This document shows, one piece after another, positions 15,989 to 23,733 of a DNA stretch of 41,134 bases. Under the pieces are notes generated by a model. That model saw only the letters and a program-made list of their open reading frames with translations. It was not told where the DNA came from and did no database searches. Position 1 is the stretch's first letter, and each line of letters starts with the position of its first letter. Origin of the DNA: Nocardia alni. Its GTDB lineage: Bacteria > Actinomycetota > Actinomycetes > Mycobacteriales > Mycobacteriaceae. The stretch spans positions 1 through 41,134 of the forward strand of contig NZ_JAGPOX010000085.1 of assembly GCF_019038435.1 (NCBI RefSeq). The letters are read 5' to 3'. The position numbers and the translations under genes were made by a program.

Positions 15989-17194
15989 ATGACCGCTACC
16001 ACGCAGAGCAACGTCTACTACGACCCGTACGACGTCGACATCAACGCCGACCCCTACCCGGTGTACCGGCGGTTACGTGAGGAAGCGCCGCTCTACTACA
16101 ACGACAAGCACGACTTCTACGCGCTGAGCCGCTTCGCGGATGTGAACAAGGCGCTGAACGATCCCCGGACGTTCAGTTCGGCGCGCGGCGCCATCCTCGA
16201 ACTGATCAAAGCCAACGTGCCGATTCCGTCGGGCGTGGTGCTGTTCGAGGACCCGCCGGTGCACGACACGCATCGAAAGATGCTGGCCCGCTTGTTCACT
16301 CCGCGCGTCGTCAACGGACTGGAACCGAAGATCCGCGAATTCTGCGCCCAGAGCCTGGATCCGCTCGTCGGCGGCGGCCGTCTCGACTTCGTCGGCGACC
16401 TCGGCGCTCAGATGCCGATGAAGGTCATCAGCATGCTGCTGGGGATCCCGGACGATCTGCGAGAAGCGGTGCGCGACCACGCGAACGAGGCGATGCGCAC
16501 CGAGGCGGGCAAGCCGATGGACGCCGCACAGCAGGGATTCGTCGCGAGCGAGGTATTCGCGTCCTATGTCGACTGGCGCAGGGACAATCCCTCCGACGAC
16601 ATCACCACCGAATTGATGAACACCGACTTCGTGGACGAGCACGGCGTCACCCGGCGACTGACGCGCGACGAATTACTCACCTACCTGAATGTCGTTGCGG
16701 GAGCGGGCAATGAGACCACCACCCGCCTGATCGGGTGGGCGGGCAAGGTACTCGCCGAACATCCGGATCAACGGTGGCTGCTCGTGGAGGATCCGGGCCT
16801 GATTCCGAAAGCGATCGAGGAGATCCTGCGCTTCGAGCCGCCCGCTCCCCATGTGGCGCGCTACGTCACCCGGGACGTCGAGTACTACGGTCAGGTCGTC
16901 CCCGAAGGCAGCGCCCTGATGCTGATTCTCGGCGCGGCCAACCGCGACCACCGCCAATATCCCCCCGACGGAGACGTATTCGACATTCAGCGTGACACCC
17001 GCCAGCAGCATCTGTCGTTCAGCATCGGCACCCACTACTGCCTGGGCGCCGCACTGGCGAGGCTGGAGGGCCGAATCGCCCTGGAGGAGATACTGAAACG
17101 GTTCCCCGAGTGGGATGTCGACCTGAGCGCGGCTCTGCTCTCGCCAACCTCGACGGTGCGCGGTTGGGAGAGCATGCCGGCGATCATCGGTTAG
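15989..17194 (+). CDS. Cytochrome P450
   Basis: The 401-residue soluble bacterial P450 would hydroxylate or otherwise oxidise a small substrate with electrons from a ferredoxin. It shows the I-helix AGAGNETTTR, the ExxR motif in EEILRFEPP, and the haem loop FSIGTHYCLG with the ligand cysteine at residue 351. The ATG at 15989 has GAGAGG upstream; a GTG nine bases earlier is less well placed. No ferredoxin gene is adjacent. Its stop codon overlaps that of the convergent TetR gene (TTAG shared). The upstream LacI regulator and operator suggest substrate-induced expression. Confidence 0.93.
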   Translation: MTATTQSNVYYDPYDVDINADPYPVYRRLREEAPLYYNDKHDFYALSRFADVNKALNDPRTFSSARGAILELIKANVPIPSGVVLFEDPPVHDTHRKMLARLFTPRVVNGLEPKIREFCAQSLDPLVGGGRLDFVGDLGAQMPMKVISMLLGIPDDLREAVRDHANEAMRTEAGKPMDAAQQGFVASEVFASYVDWRRDNPSDDITTELMNTDFVDEHGVTRRLTRDELLTYLNVVAGAGNETTTRLIGWAGKVLAEHPDQRWLLVEDPGLIPKAIEEILRFEPPAPHVARYVTRDVEYYGQVVPEGSALMLILGAANRDHRQYPPDGDVFDIQRDTRQQHLSFSIGTHYCLGAALARLEGRIALEEILKRFPEWDVDLSAALLSPTSTVRGWESMPAIIG

Positions 17195-17772
17195 GGCTTC
17201 AGTCCGAGCAGGGATGTCAACGTGGCGGTGGCCAGTTCCTCGGGCGGGGCGTCCATGCCGAAACGCTCGTTGGGGCGGCGCAGCATGAGTTCGGCGATGC
17301 CGTGCAGAGCGGCCCAGATGGATCGGGCGAGCAGTTCGGCGGATGTGCTGTCCGGCAGCACTTTCGCCTGCTGGGCCGCGGCGACGACCGTGAGCAGCAC
17401 GTCGAAGGCCTCCATGCCGACCGGGCCGTCGCTCTGCTCGTCGTGGAACATCGTCATGAACAGTTCCCGGTGGTCGTGCGCGAAACGCACGTACGCGCCA
17501 CCGATTCGGAGCAGGCGTTCGCGGGGGTCCTCGGTGGTCGCCGCGGCACGCCGCAGGGTTTGATACAGCAGCTCGTAACCCTCGATGGCCACCGCGGTCA
17601 GCAGTTCTTCGCGATTGGCGAAGTGGCGGTAGGGCGCGGCCGTGCTGACGCCGACGCGACGGGCGACCTCGTTCAGGCTGAACTGGCTGTGCCCGCGTTC
17701 GGCCAGGATTTCCTTGGTCCCGTCGATGAGCGCCTGACGCAATGCGCCGTGGTGGTAGGCCGTTTTCGCCAT
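17191..17772 (-). CDS. TetR family regulator with WHG-type C-terminal domain
   Basis: The 193-residue regulator starts AYHHGALRQALIDGTKEIL, contains the helix-turn-helix SLNEVARRVGVSTAAPYRHF at about 32-51, and has the C-terminal helical domain with SIWAALHGIAELMLRRP, the WHG motif of this subfamily. The start ATG at 17772 has TTAGGA upstream. It lies 16 bp after the DUF2306 gene on the same strand, so the two form an operon. The inverted repeats at 18530-18574 upstream of that operon are likely its autoregulatory sites. Its 3' end overlaps the convergent P450 stop. Confidence 0.88.
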   Translation of the reverse strand: MAKTAYHHGALRQALIDGTKEILAERGHSQFSLNEVARRVGVSTAAPYRHFANREELLTAVAIEGYELLYQTLRRAAATTEDPRERLLRIGGAYVRFAHDHRELFMTMFHDEQSDGPVGMEAFDVLLTVVAAAQQAKVLPDSTSAELLARSIWAALHGIAELMLRRPNERFGMDAPPEELATATLTSLLGLKP

Positions 17773-17789
17773 GTTAATGATCCTAACAT
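17771..17789. promoter_or_regulatory. Inverted repeat at the DUF2306/TetR junction
   Basis: ATGTTA-ATGATCC-TAACAT has perfect 6-bp arms and spans the gap between the DUF2306 stop and the TetR start codon. It is related in form but not identical to the GTAAG-N5-CTTAC boxes upstream of the operon. It may be an internal operator or chance. Confidence 0.35.
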
Positions 17790-18514
17790 TACTGGGCGGC
17801 GGCCAGGGCGCGCGAGGTGGTCAGGTACAGCGCGGGCCGGCCGCGGCGGCGAATCATGAACTCGGCGACCACCAGATTGGGCAGCCAGCAGATATAGGGC
17901 AGTGGCGCATAGGCATTGGTGAGGATATCGGCGTGGGTGAAGGGCAGCTGGACCAGAACCAGGGCGCCCAATTCGAGGCGAAGCGTGACAGCGGCATAGG
18001 TGAGTGCGAAGCAGCGGATCATCCATGCCTGGTGCGAGGCGATATCGCTGGTACGAACGGCCCGGTAGGCGCGATGAGCGGTCCACATCCACAGCAGCGC
18101 GAGCGTCCCGAATCCGAAGAAGCCGGAAATCCCGACGGAATCGAACGGCGACATGATCAGCGCCGCCGTGCCACCGACCCCGACGGCGACCAGATAGGCC
18201 TTGCCGATGGTGCGATGAACGGCGATGTGCCGCATCCTGATTCGCTTCGAGAACTGCCAAGGCCCGAGTATCAGCGCAAGTCCGGCAAAGACGATGTGAA
18301 AGTAGAACACTATCTGGATCGGCCACGGCCGCACGGCATAGGTGGTGGCGAGCCCGGTATGCGAGTGCGCGAGCGTATCCAGTGAGCCCTGGGCATATTG
18401 GCCGACGAAGTACGCGGCGATGGCCACGGAGGAGAAGGTGACCCACGCCCAACTCCAACGGGCTCGGGTACGCCGAACGGATCGGCTCTGGGGTGTGTTT
18501 GTCGCGATGGACAT
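17789..18514 (-). CDS. DUF2306 family multipass membrane protein
   Basis: The 241-residue protein has about six to seven hydrophobic helices, e.g. FYFHIVFAGLALILGPWQFS and FFGFGTLALLWMWTAHRAYR, with conserved histidines (FHIV, AVHRTIGKAYL, SHQAWMIRCFAL) that resemble the DUF2306 family. The function is unknown; the histidine pattern is reminiscent of cytochrome b561-like or other haem membrane proteins, but this is only an analogy. The ATG at 18514 has GAGG upstream. It is first in an operon with the TetR gene and has two strong inverted repeats in its promoter, implying it is tightly repressed until an inducer arrives. Confidence 0.82.
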   Translation of the reverse strand: MSIATNTPQSRSVRRTRARWSWAWVTFSSVAIAAYFVGQYAQGSLDTLAHSHTGLATTYAVRPWPIQIVFYFHIVFAGLALILGPWQFSKRIRMRHIAVHRTIGKAYLVAVGVGGTAALIMSPFDSVGISGFFGFGTLALLWMWTAHRAYRAVRTSDIASHQAWMIRCFALTYAAVTLRLELGALVLVQLPFTHADILTNAYAPLPYICWLPNLVVAEFMIRRRGRPALYLTTSRALAAAQ

Positions 18515-18529
18515 CGAATCCTCGAATCA

Positions 18530-18556
18530 GAGTATGTAAGTGCTTCTTACATACTC
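18530..18556. promoter_or_regulatory. Candidate TetR operator for the DUF2306 operon, box 1
   Basis: GAGTATGTAAG-TGCTT-CTTACATACTC is a perfect 11-bp inverted repeat with a 5-nt spacer, 16 bp upstream of the DUF2306 start codon. Its inner part is GTAAG-N5-CTTAC. Confidence 0.7.
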
Positions 18557-18559
18557 TAA

Positions 18560-18574
18560 GTAAGAGACTCTTAC
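18560..18574. promoter_or_regulatory. Candidate TetR operator for the DUF2306 operon, box 2
   Basis: GTAAG-AGACT-CTTAC repeats the GTAAG-N5-CTTAC core of box 1, 3 bp further upstream. The tandem arrangement suggests cooperative repressor binding. Confidence 0.6.
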
Positions 18575-18659
18575 ATTGCAACTCATTCCCCGCCACACCC
18601 CTCAGGCTCTCGATCGGCGCATGCCGTAACCAGCACGGAGAGTGTCGAACTGGGGCCTC

Positions 18660-18950
18660 GGTCTCACCTGTCTCGCGGCCGGACAACGGGTTTGCCGACG
18701 GCAGGTGAGTGTCGAGGTCGTCGCGGTCGAGCCGGGTAGCGCTGTCCCGCGTCGCCTGGTGCGCAGTGGTGTCGTCGAACTTGTCGGTTGGCGGCGCGTA
18801 ACCGACCCCGACCGGGGTCGCGGGTGAGTTCGGATTCGCAGAAGTCGCGCAGGCTCGTGCCGGGGGCGGCCATCTGCCACATCGCTCCGGTCATCCAGGC
18901 GGCGGTTGCGACGACGGTGCGCGGCTGCGAGAGCGTGTCGGCGTGGTAGG
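18660..18950 (-). pseudogene. Possible frameshifted gene remnant
   Basis: The 18575-19040 stretch has no intact gene. On the minus strand one frame reads like protein (AAWMTGAMWQMAAPG, SLRDFCESELTRDP) from about 18935 to 18820. The reading then continues plausibly only in a different frame (GVGYAPPTDKFDDTTAHQ, RLDRDDLDTHLPSA) to about 18665. This pattern suggests a decayed gene with a frameshift near 18815. I do not recognise the family. Ends are approximate, and the call rests on residue composition only. Confidence 0.3.
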
Positions 18951-19040
18951 GGGATCTCCGATGCCGGCGCGCGGGTAAGATCGCGGGTGGCAATGAGTGG
19001 CGGCAAATATGCCGTCACTCAAGGGAATTGGGGGAATGTT

Positions 19041-19493
19041 ATGCGTATTCGATGCGCTCCGACACTCACGGTTGCGGCGGTCGTAGCCGGCGTAATCGCC
19101 ATGACGCCACAGGTGGCTCGGGCGGAGGCGATCGCGCCTTGCTTGAATTACGAGGTCAGGACTGAGTGGGGCAGGCTGACGATCGACACCCGACCCGACG
19201 GTACGGACCGTATCGGGGTCATCAGCATCGGGCTGTTTCTCGACAACCTGGCCCATGTGCCCGGCATTTACACCTGGCAGGCATATGTCAATGGTCATCT
19301 GGTGAAACGAGGTGCGGATACCAAGGACGACAACTTTCACACCGCGATCCGTCATTCTCTCTACGAAAATGGGCGCACTACTATCAACTACAGTGTGGGA
19401 GATATCTTCGACATCGCCATCGCTCACCCCGTCGACGGCGGGCGAATCGCCTACGTCACGCCCGAGAATGAGTGCTTGGTCGCTAGCCACTGA
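19041..19493 (+). CDS. Small secreted protein of unknown function
   Basis: The 150-residue product starts MRIRCAPTLTVAAVVAGVIA, a basic then hydrophobic signal peptide, with a likely cleavage after PQVARA. The mature ~120 residues contain two cysteines (APCLNYEV near the start and NECLVAS at the end) that could form a disulfide, and many short beta-prone segments. The ATG at 19041 has a GGGGGAAT purine stretch upstream; longer in-frame starts would remove the signal peptide from the N-terminus. It belongs to no family I recognise. A second hypothetical gene follows 20 bp later. Confidence 0.75.
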   Translation: MRIRCAPTLTVAAVVAGVIAMTPQVARAEAIAPCLNYEVRTEWGRLTIDTRPDGTDRIGVISIGLFLDNLAHVPGIYTWQAYVNGHLVKRGADTKDDNFHTAIRHSLYENGRTTINYSVGDIFDIAIAHPVDGGRIAYVTPENECLVASH

Positions 19494-19513
19494 GATCGGC
19501 TACCGTTGTGACC

Positions 19514-19870
19514 ATGGACTATTCGTTTGTTCCATCCGATGCGGAGTTGCTGGCGCTCGGCGGCTGGGATGCTCGTTCCGCTCGCGTGCTGGTTGCGGCC
19601 TTCAACGAGAACGATGGCATCGCGGTCGTGGATACGAACGGCGATGGTGTCCTGGTTGAATTCGAGGAGTTCGGTCGTGATGCCGAAGGGCGGATGCGCC
19701 CAGGCGAGAGCACCGGTTCTGGTGAGCTGATGTTGCGGTACGACGATAGGGGTCTCTACCGTGCGGCAGGCCGGATTGCAGATTCGGGCCCTTCTGTCAT
19801 TCACGTGGAGGCGCAGGACCTGAACGTCACGGCAGTCGAGGGCGGTTGGTGGGCCTGGGTTCGCGGCTGA
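19514..19870 (+). CDS. Hypothetical protein
   Basis: The 118-residue acidic product begins MDYSFVPSDAELLALGGWDA and contains VVDTNGDGVLVEFEEFG, which superficially resembles a calcium-binding DxNxDG loop, although it is a single copy and may be coincidental. The C-terminus ends VEGGWWAWVRG. I chose the ATG at 19514, two codons inside the longest frame. It lies close behind the secreted protein gene on the same strand and may be co-transcribed. No function can be given. Confidence 0.65.
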   Translation: MDYSFVPSDAELLALGGWDARSARVLVAAFNENDGIAVVDTNGDGVLVEFEEFGRDAEGRMRPGESTGSGELMLRYDDRGLYRAAGRIADSGPSVIHVEAQDLNVTAVEGGWWAWVRG

Positions 19871-19935
19871 GTGGTTGAGGCCCGAGGCGTCTTGGTTCCG
19901 TGGACGGCGTGATATTCGGTTGCGAGCCGGACGAT

Positions 19936-20211
19936 TCAGGGCTGGTACGGCGGCTGAAACTGGTTGTGGGGCTGCTGATTCATGTGGGCCAGTAGTTGGT
20001 TCGTCTGCTGTTCGGTGCCCTGTTGTTCGAGTCCGCAGAACGTGCACTGTGAGGTGTACTTCGTCGAGATCGGGAACAGCGGGACGAAGAACAGCGTGAA
20101 CTTCGTGACGCGCTTGCGGAGTACGTGGGCGGCGGTGTTGCCGCAGCGCCCGCACAGCAGCGTCAGTACCGCCAGTTGATACAGGTAGCTCCTGGTACCG
20201 AAGATAATCAT
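19936..20211 (-). CDS. Zinc-ribbon protein
   Basis: The 91-residue protein opens with MIIFGTRSYLYQLAVLTLLC and contains two CxxC pairs, CGRCG near residue 20 and CTFCG near residue 57, separated by a hydrophobic stretch FTLFFVPLFPIST, then a Gln/Pro-rich tail. This is the layout of the actinobacterial zinc-ribbon family in which both pairs bind one zinc. The ATG at 20211 has GGGAGGA upstream. The Gln-rich tail (QQPHNQFQPPYQP) is probably disordered. The function is unknown. Confidence 0.8.
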   Translation of the reverse strand: MIIFGTRSYLYQLAVLTLLCGRCGNTAAHVLRKRVTKFTLFFVPLFPISTKYTSQCTFCGLEQQGTEQQTNQLLAHMNQQPHNQFQPPYQP

Positions 20212-20283
20212 GTGCGGGGTCCTCCCTGGATCGTGCCCGCCGATTACCTTCTCACGGACCGTTCACGGATTGAAAGTCCCTGG

Positions 20284-20424
20284 TCAGTCGAGATCCCATC
20301 CCGCCTCGACGCCATCGGCGTGAAATGCCTTCCATGCCCGCCGGACTCGTGTGGCGCCGAATTGGTTGTCCAGTTCGGCGAGGCGCTCGAGAGCGGCGAG
20401 AGCCGTGTGATGGCCGAGGCACAA
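20284..20424 (-). CDS. Possible small ORF downstream of the SDR gene
   Basis: A minus-strand frame reads LGHHTALAALERLAELDNQF and RRAWKAFHADGVEAGWDLD to a stop at 20284. This is a protein-like composition outside any larger gene. The only nearby start is a TTG at 20424 with a weak purine run upstream, giving 46 residues; it could also be the tail of a decayed gene. It lies 41 bp after the SDR stop on the same strand. Confidence 0.35.
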   Translation of the reverse strand: MCLGHHTALAALERLAELDNQFGATRVRRAWKAFHADGVEAGWDLD

Positions 20425-20465
20425 CCGGCGCCCGTCCCCATGCCAGGGCCGGCTCCTCCGCGCGG

Positions 20466-21371
20466 TCAGAGGTAGCTGACCCCGGTAAGTTTCTCGGCGG
20501 CCGCCCAGAGCCGTGAGCCGACGGCTGGATCGGCGGCCTCCCGGCTGAGCCGGGCCTCGGTGACCGGTCCACGCGTCTCCCAGAGTCCGGCGGGGCCGAA
20601 GAACTGACCGCCCCGCACGCCGGGCTCGGTCGCGGCGCGTAACTGCGGCAACGCGCCCTGCTCCACCGATTGGGTGGCCAGCAGACCGGCCCATGCGATC
20701 AGCCGCCCGAGCCGACCGCGATGTTCCCACGCACGCGGGGTGAGATTGGTCCGCGTGAGTCCGGGATGGGCAAGCACGCTGATGATCGGCGATCCCGCCG
20801 CCCGTAGGCGGCGGTCCAGTTCCAGCCCGAAGACCGTAGTGGCGAGCTTGGACCGACCATAGGCGGCGGACGCCTTGTATCCACGCTCGAACATCAGGTC
20901 GTCGAAGTCCAAGTGCGCGTTCTTGTGAGTGATCGAACTGAGATTGACCACCCGAGCCTCGGGCGCGGCGCTCAGGTTATCGAGCAGCAACCCGGTCAAC
21001 GCGAAATGCCCCAGCATGTTGGTACCGATCTGCATCTCGAGACCGTCAACAGTGGTGCGACGCGGACCGAGCAATACGACACCGGCGTTATTGACGAGCA
21101 GGTCGATTGCCGGATGTTCGGCGGCCAATTCTTCCGCGAATTCCCGCACCGAGGCAAGCGAGGCCAAGTCAATCCCGCGCACCTCGACGTCACCGCCGAT
21201 CCCACGCGCGGCCTCCTCGCCGGCAGCGGTGTTCCGAACGGCAAGCACCACATGAGCGCCCCGGTGAGCAAGCTCACTGGCAGTCACCAGGCCCAACCCC
21301 GAATTCGCACCGGTCACCACGGCGATCCGACCGCGCTGGTCGGGAATACTGTCGGTGGTCCACTCGCTCAT
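20466..21371 (-). CDS. Short-chain dehydrogenase/reductase (retinol dehydrogenase/WWOX-like type)
   Basis: The 301-residue SDR has the cofactor motif TGANSGLG, NNAG, a VNLSSITHK segment with the catalytic serine, and YGRSKLATTVF with the catalytic Tyr/Lys. The length and ending (ARLSREAADPAVGSRLWAAA) are those of the larger SDRs annotated as protochlorophyllide-reductase- or retinol-dehydrogenase-like in actinobacteria. The ATG at 21371 is preceded by GGAG-like purines. It is divergent from an XRE/MmyB-like regulator, mirroring the XRE/SDR pair at 12863-14568. Substrate unknown. Confidence 0.9.
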   Translation of the reverse strand: MSEWTTDSIPDQRGRIAVVTGANSGLGLVTASELAHRGAHVVLAVRNTAAGEEAARGIGGDVEVRGIDLASLASVREFAEELAAEHPAIDLLVNNAGVVLLGPRRTTVDGLEMQIGTNMLGHFALTGLLLDNLSAAPEARVVNLSSITHKNAHLDFDDLMFERGYKASAAYGRSKLATTVFGLELDRRLRAAGSPIISVLAHPGLTRTNLTPRAWEHRGRLGRLIAWAGLLATQSVEQGALPQLRAATEPGVRGGQFFGPAGLWETRGPVTEARLSREAADPAVGSRLWAAAEKLTGVSYL

Positions 21372-21440
21372 CTGCGTCTCCTACAAAAGTGTCTGAACCA
21401 TCGACGCTATGAGCAATCCGACCCCTTTCGGTCGTTCCCG

Positions 21441-21600
21441 GTTACCTAGGTCTATGGAACCCACCCTTCGCCGGGCCGGGCCGCACTGGAGGCGTGAGCA
21501 ATCACCATCCGTGCGCTCGGTGACTTCCTGCTCGCAGCCTGGGCAACTGCGTCCGTGGTGTGGCCTCCAGTTCCACGGCGGACGCGAGGCCACTGGGCAG
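21441..21600 (+). pseudogene. Decayed duplicate of the XRE promoter and gene start
   Basis: This stretch aligns with 21615-21780, about 174 bp downstream. Matching blocks include CCTAGGTCT, CGGGCCG, CACTGGAGG-GTGAGCAA, CCATCCGT-CGCTC, CTCGGTGA-TTCCTG and AACTGCGTCCG (versus AGTTGCGTCCG). The duplicated start would encode SNHHP then LGDFL, matching SNSHP and LGDFL of the intact XRE protein, before frameshifts destroy it. It occupies most of the 300-bp SDR/XRE spacer. Confidence 0.6.
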
Positions 21601-21620
21601 CGGTAGCTGTTTCGATTGCC

Positions 21621-21637
21621 TAGGTCTGCTGGACCTA
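21621..21637. promoter_or_regulatory. Candidate XRE operator (XRE/SDR divergent promoter 2)
   Basis: TAGGTC-TGCTG-GACCTA is a perfect 6-bp inverted repeat with a 5-nt spacer, about 35 bp upstream of the XRE start. A degraded copy (TAGGTC-TATGG-AACCCA) lies at 21447-21463 in the decayed duplicate. Confidence 0.55.
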
Positions 21638-21671
21638 CCTATTCCGGTCCGGGCCGCGCCACACTGGAGGT

Positions 21672-22601
21672 GTGAGCAACTCCCATCCGTACGCTCGTGA
21701 GCTCGGTGATTTCCTGCGTGCGCGGCGCGGGCAGTTGCGTCCGCACGACGTGGGGCTCGAGCCGGGCGGGCGGCGGAAGGTAGCCGGGCTGCGGCGCGAG
21801 GAACTGGCCATGTTGGCTGGGCTCAGTACCGACTATTACCAGCGGATGGAGCAGGGGCGGGAGGTTCGGCCGTCGGACGACGTTCTTGATGCGCTTGCCG
21901 GCGCGCTCGGCCTGGACGATGAGGAACGTCGTCACCTGTTCACCCTGGCTCACGCCGCCCGGCGGCCTATGCCTGCTCGGGTGCAGCGCGAGCCGGAACG
22001 GGTGCCGGACAGCACACGTCGGCTGCTGCGGGTCATGAACACTCCGGCGGTCGTGCTCGGCAGGCATCTCGATCTGCTCGACTGGAACCCCATGGCGGAA
22101 GCGTTGCTCGGCGATCCGGCCGATTACCCGCCCGACCGGCTCAACATGCTGTTGCTGATGTTCGACGACACGCTGACCAGCCGGCGGAGTTGTGCGGGTT
22201 GGGAGCAGCAGGCCCTGGATTACATCGGCATGATGCGTGCCGCGGTCGCCACCGATCCCACCCACCCCCGCGCCACGGCGATAGTCGGTGAGCTGAGTAT
22301 CCGCAGCGCCGAGTTCCGGCGGCTGTGGGCCCGCCACGACGTACGCGAGTCGGTCAGTGGCACCAAGACCTTCCAGATCCCCGAGGTGGGCGACATGGTC
22401 CTGGACTGGGACACCTACCCGCTCCCGGGAAATCCTGGCCCGGTCATGCTGGTCTTCACCGCCGAGCCGGGCAGCGCCGACTCCGAGCGCCTGCAACTCC
22501 TGTCATCGTTGCACGCGACTCGCTCGGTCCTCGCCAACCGAATTCCCCGCCAGGACAACGTCGCGCGGAATCGCCGGCCGACGATCGTCGACAACTGCTG
22601 A
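21672..22601 (+). CDS. XRE family regulator with MmyB-like C-terminal domain
   Basis: The 309-residue protein has the N-terminal helix-turn-helix (ELGDFLRARRGQLRPHDVGL, GLRREELAMLAGLSTDYYQR) and the MmyB-like domain, with WNPMAEALLGDPADYPPDRL and a late FQIPEVGDMVLDWDTYPLPG segment. The GTG at 21672 is the only start that keeps the family N-terminus; GGAGG lies almost adjacent (spacing too short), so it may be read leaderless or inefficiently. It is divergent from the SDR gene at 20466. It is a paralogue in type of the regulator at 12863. Confidence 0.88.
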   Translation: MSNSHPYARELGDFLRARRGQLRPHDVGLEPGGRRKVAGLRREELAMLAGLSTDYYQRMEQGREVRPSDDVLDALAGALGLDDEERRHLFTLAHAARRPMPARVQREPERVPDSTRRLLRVMNTPAVVLGRHLDLLDWNPMAEALLGDPADYPPDRLNMLLLMFDDTLTSRRSCAGWEQQALDYIGMMRAAVATDPTHPRATAIVGELSIRSAEFRRLWARHDVRESVSGTKTFQIPEVGDMVLDWDTYPLPGNPGPVMLVFTAEPGSADSERLQLLSSLHATRSVLANRIPRQDNVARNRRPTIVDNC

Positions 22602-22716
22602 TCGTCGGTCGTGCAGGGCCGGGTGGCCGGTGTCGCCGCCCGCCCGCGCCGCCGATGAATTTCGGCAGGATCCGGCGTCGATACCTCTGGATATACCGAC
22701 AGACAGGAGTCCAGGC

Positions 22717-23520
22717 ATGACGAAGCCGTTTCGGTTCGGGGTCGTCGCCCCGCTCGGAACCGACCTGCCGACGTGGCGAGATCGCGTGCGCCGCATCGCC
22801 GACAGCGGCTACTCGACGCTGCTGGCGCCCGACGTACCGCACCTGCAACCCGCGCCCGGTCCGCTGCTGGCGACCGCCGCGGCCCTGGCCGACCTGCGCG
22901 TGGGCGCCTGGGTGTATGCCTCCCCGCTGCGCCCGGCGTGGATGACGGCGTGGGAAGCGCACTCGCTGTCGGTATTGACCGAGGGGCGCTTCGAGTTCGG
23001 TATCGGCACGGGCAGGCCCGGAATCGAGGACGAGCTGCGCCGGCTGGGGCTGCCCGTGGTCTCGCCGAGGGAGCGGCTGGCCGAGGTGAGGGAGACCATC
23101 GAGACACTGCGAGATCTCGATGGTCCCGACCGTCGCACGCCGGTGGCGATGGCCGTGCGCGGGCCCAAGGCCCGGGCGCTGGCGGCCGAGGTCGCGGACA
23201 CTGTCACTTTCGCGGTGCTACCGCACGAATCCCGCGCCGACGTCGCACAGCTGGCGCGCGAGGTGAGCGCGCTCGGGGATGTCGAACTCGCACTGGGCGT
23301 GCCGTTCATCGGCGAGACGATCGCGCCGTTCATGGCGCCTCCCACTACCGATCTCAGCGCCCTTCCGGCCGACTCGCTGGCGAGACTTCCGAACGACCCG
23401 GCAGCCGCCGCGGAGGAAATCCAGCGGCGCCGGGAGGAGATCGGTTTCTCCTACTTCGTGTTCGGCGCCGACTTCGCCGAGGCATTCGCTCCGGTCGTCG
23501 CGGAGCTCGCCGGACGGTAG
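22717..23520 (+). CDS. LLM-class flavin-dependent oxidoreductase (short form)
   Basis: The 267-residue luciferase-like protein starts FRFGVVAPLGTDLPTWRDRV and contains GYSTLLAPDVPHLQPAPGPL, RVGAWVYASPLRPAWMTAWE and TEGRFEFGIGTGRPGIEDEL, the standard strands of the family. It is shorter than the first luciferase-like protein here (324 residues) and ends soon after FSYFVFGADF, which is typical of F420-type members in actinobacteria, though the cofactor cannot be read from sequence. The ATG at 22717 has AGGAG eight bases upstream. It follows the XRE regulator by 115 bp on the same strand. Confidence 0.85.
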   Translation: MTKPFRFGVVAPLGTDLPTWRDRVRRIADSGYSTLLAPDVPHLQPAPGPLLATAAALADLRVGAWVYASPLRPAWMTAWEAHSLSVLTEGRFEFGIGTGRPGIEDELRRLGLPVVSPRERLAEVRETIETLRDLDGPDRRTPVAMAVRGPKARALAAEVADTVTFAVLPHESRADVAQLAREVSALGDVELALGVPFIGETIAPFMAPPTTDLSALPADSLARLPNDPAAAAEEIQRRREEIGFSYFVFGADFAEAFAPVVAELAGR

Positions 23521-23733
23521 ACTGCGACTGCTCGCGATTTCGGCTGTCTCACAATGGATATCGAAGAGACTAGTGCAGTCGGCCGGGCTATGATCGAGCC
23601 CGTGTGACGAGTTATACAGCGGGAGAACCGGTTCCGCGACCGATACGGAAGTTTTCCGGATGGTCTAGATTGCCGGGCGGTTGCTGAGGTACTGTACGGC
23701 CGGTACTGATCAGTTCGAATGTCGGAGTGTGGC

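Noticed and set aside
19598..19680. DTNGDGVLVEF segment as an EF-hand calcium site
   Set aside because: Single copy, without the flanking helices expected for an EF-hand pair.
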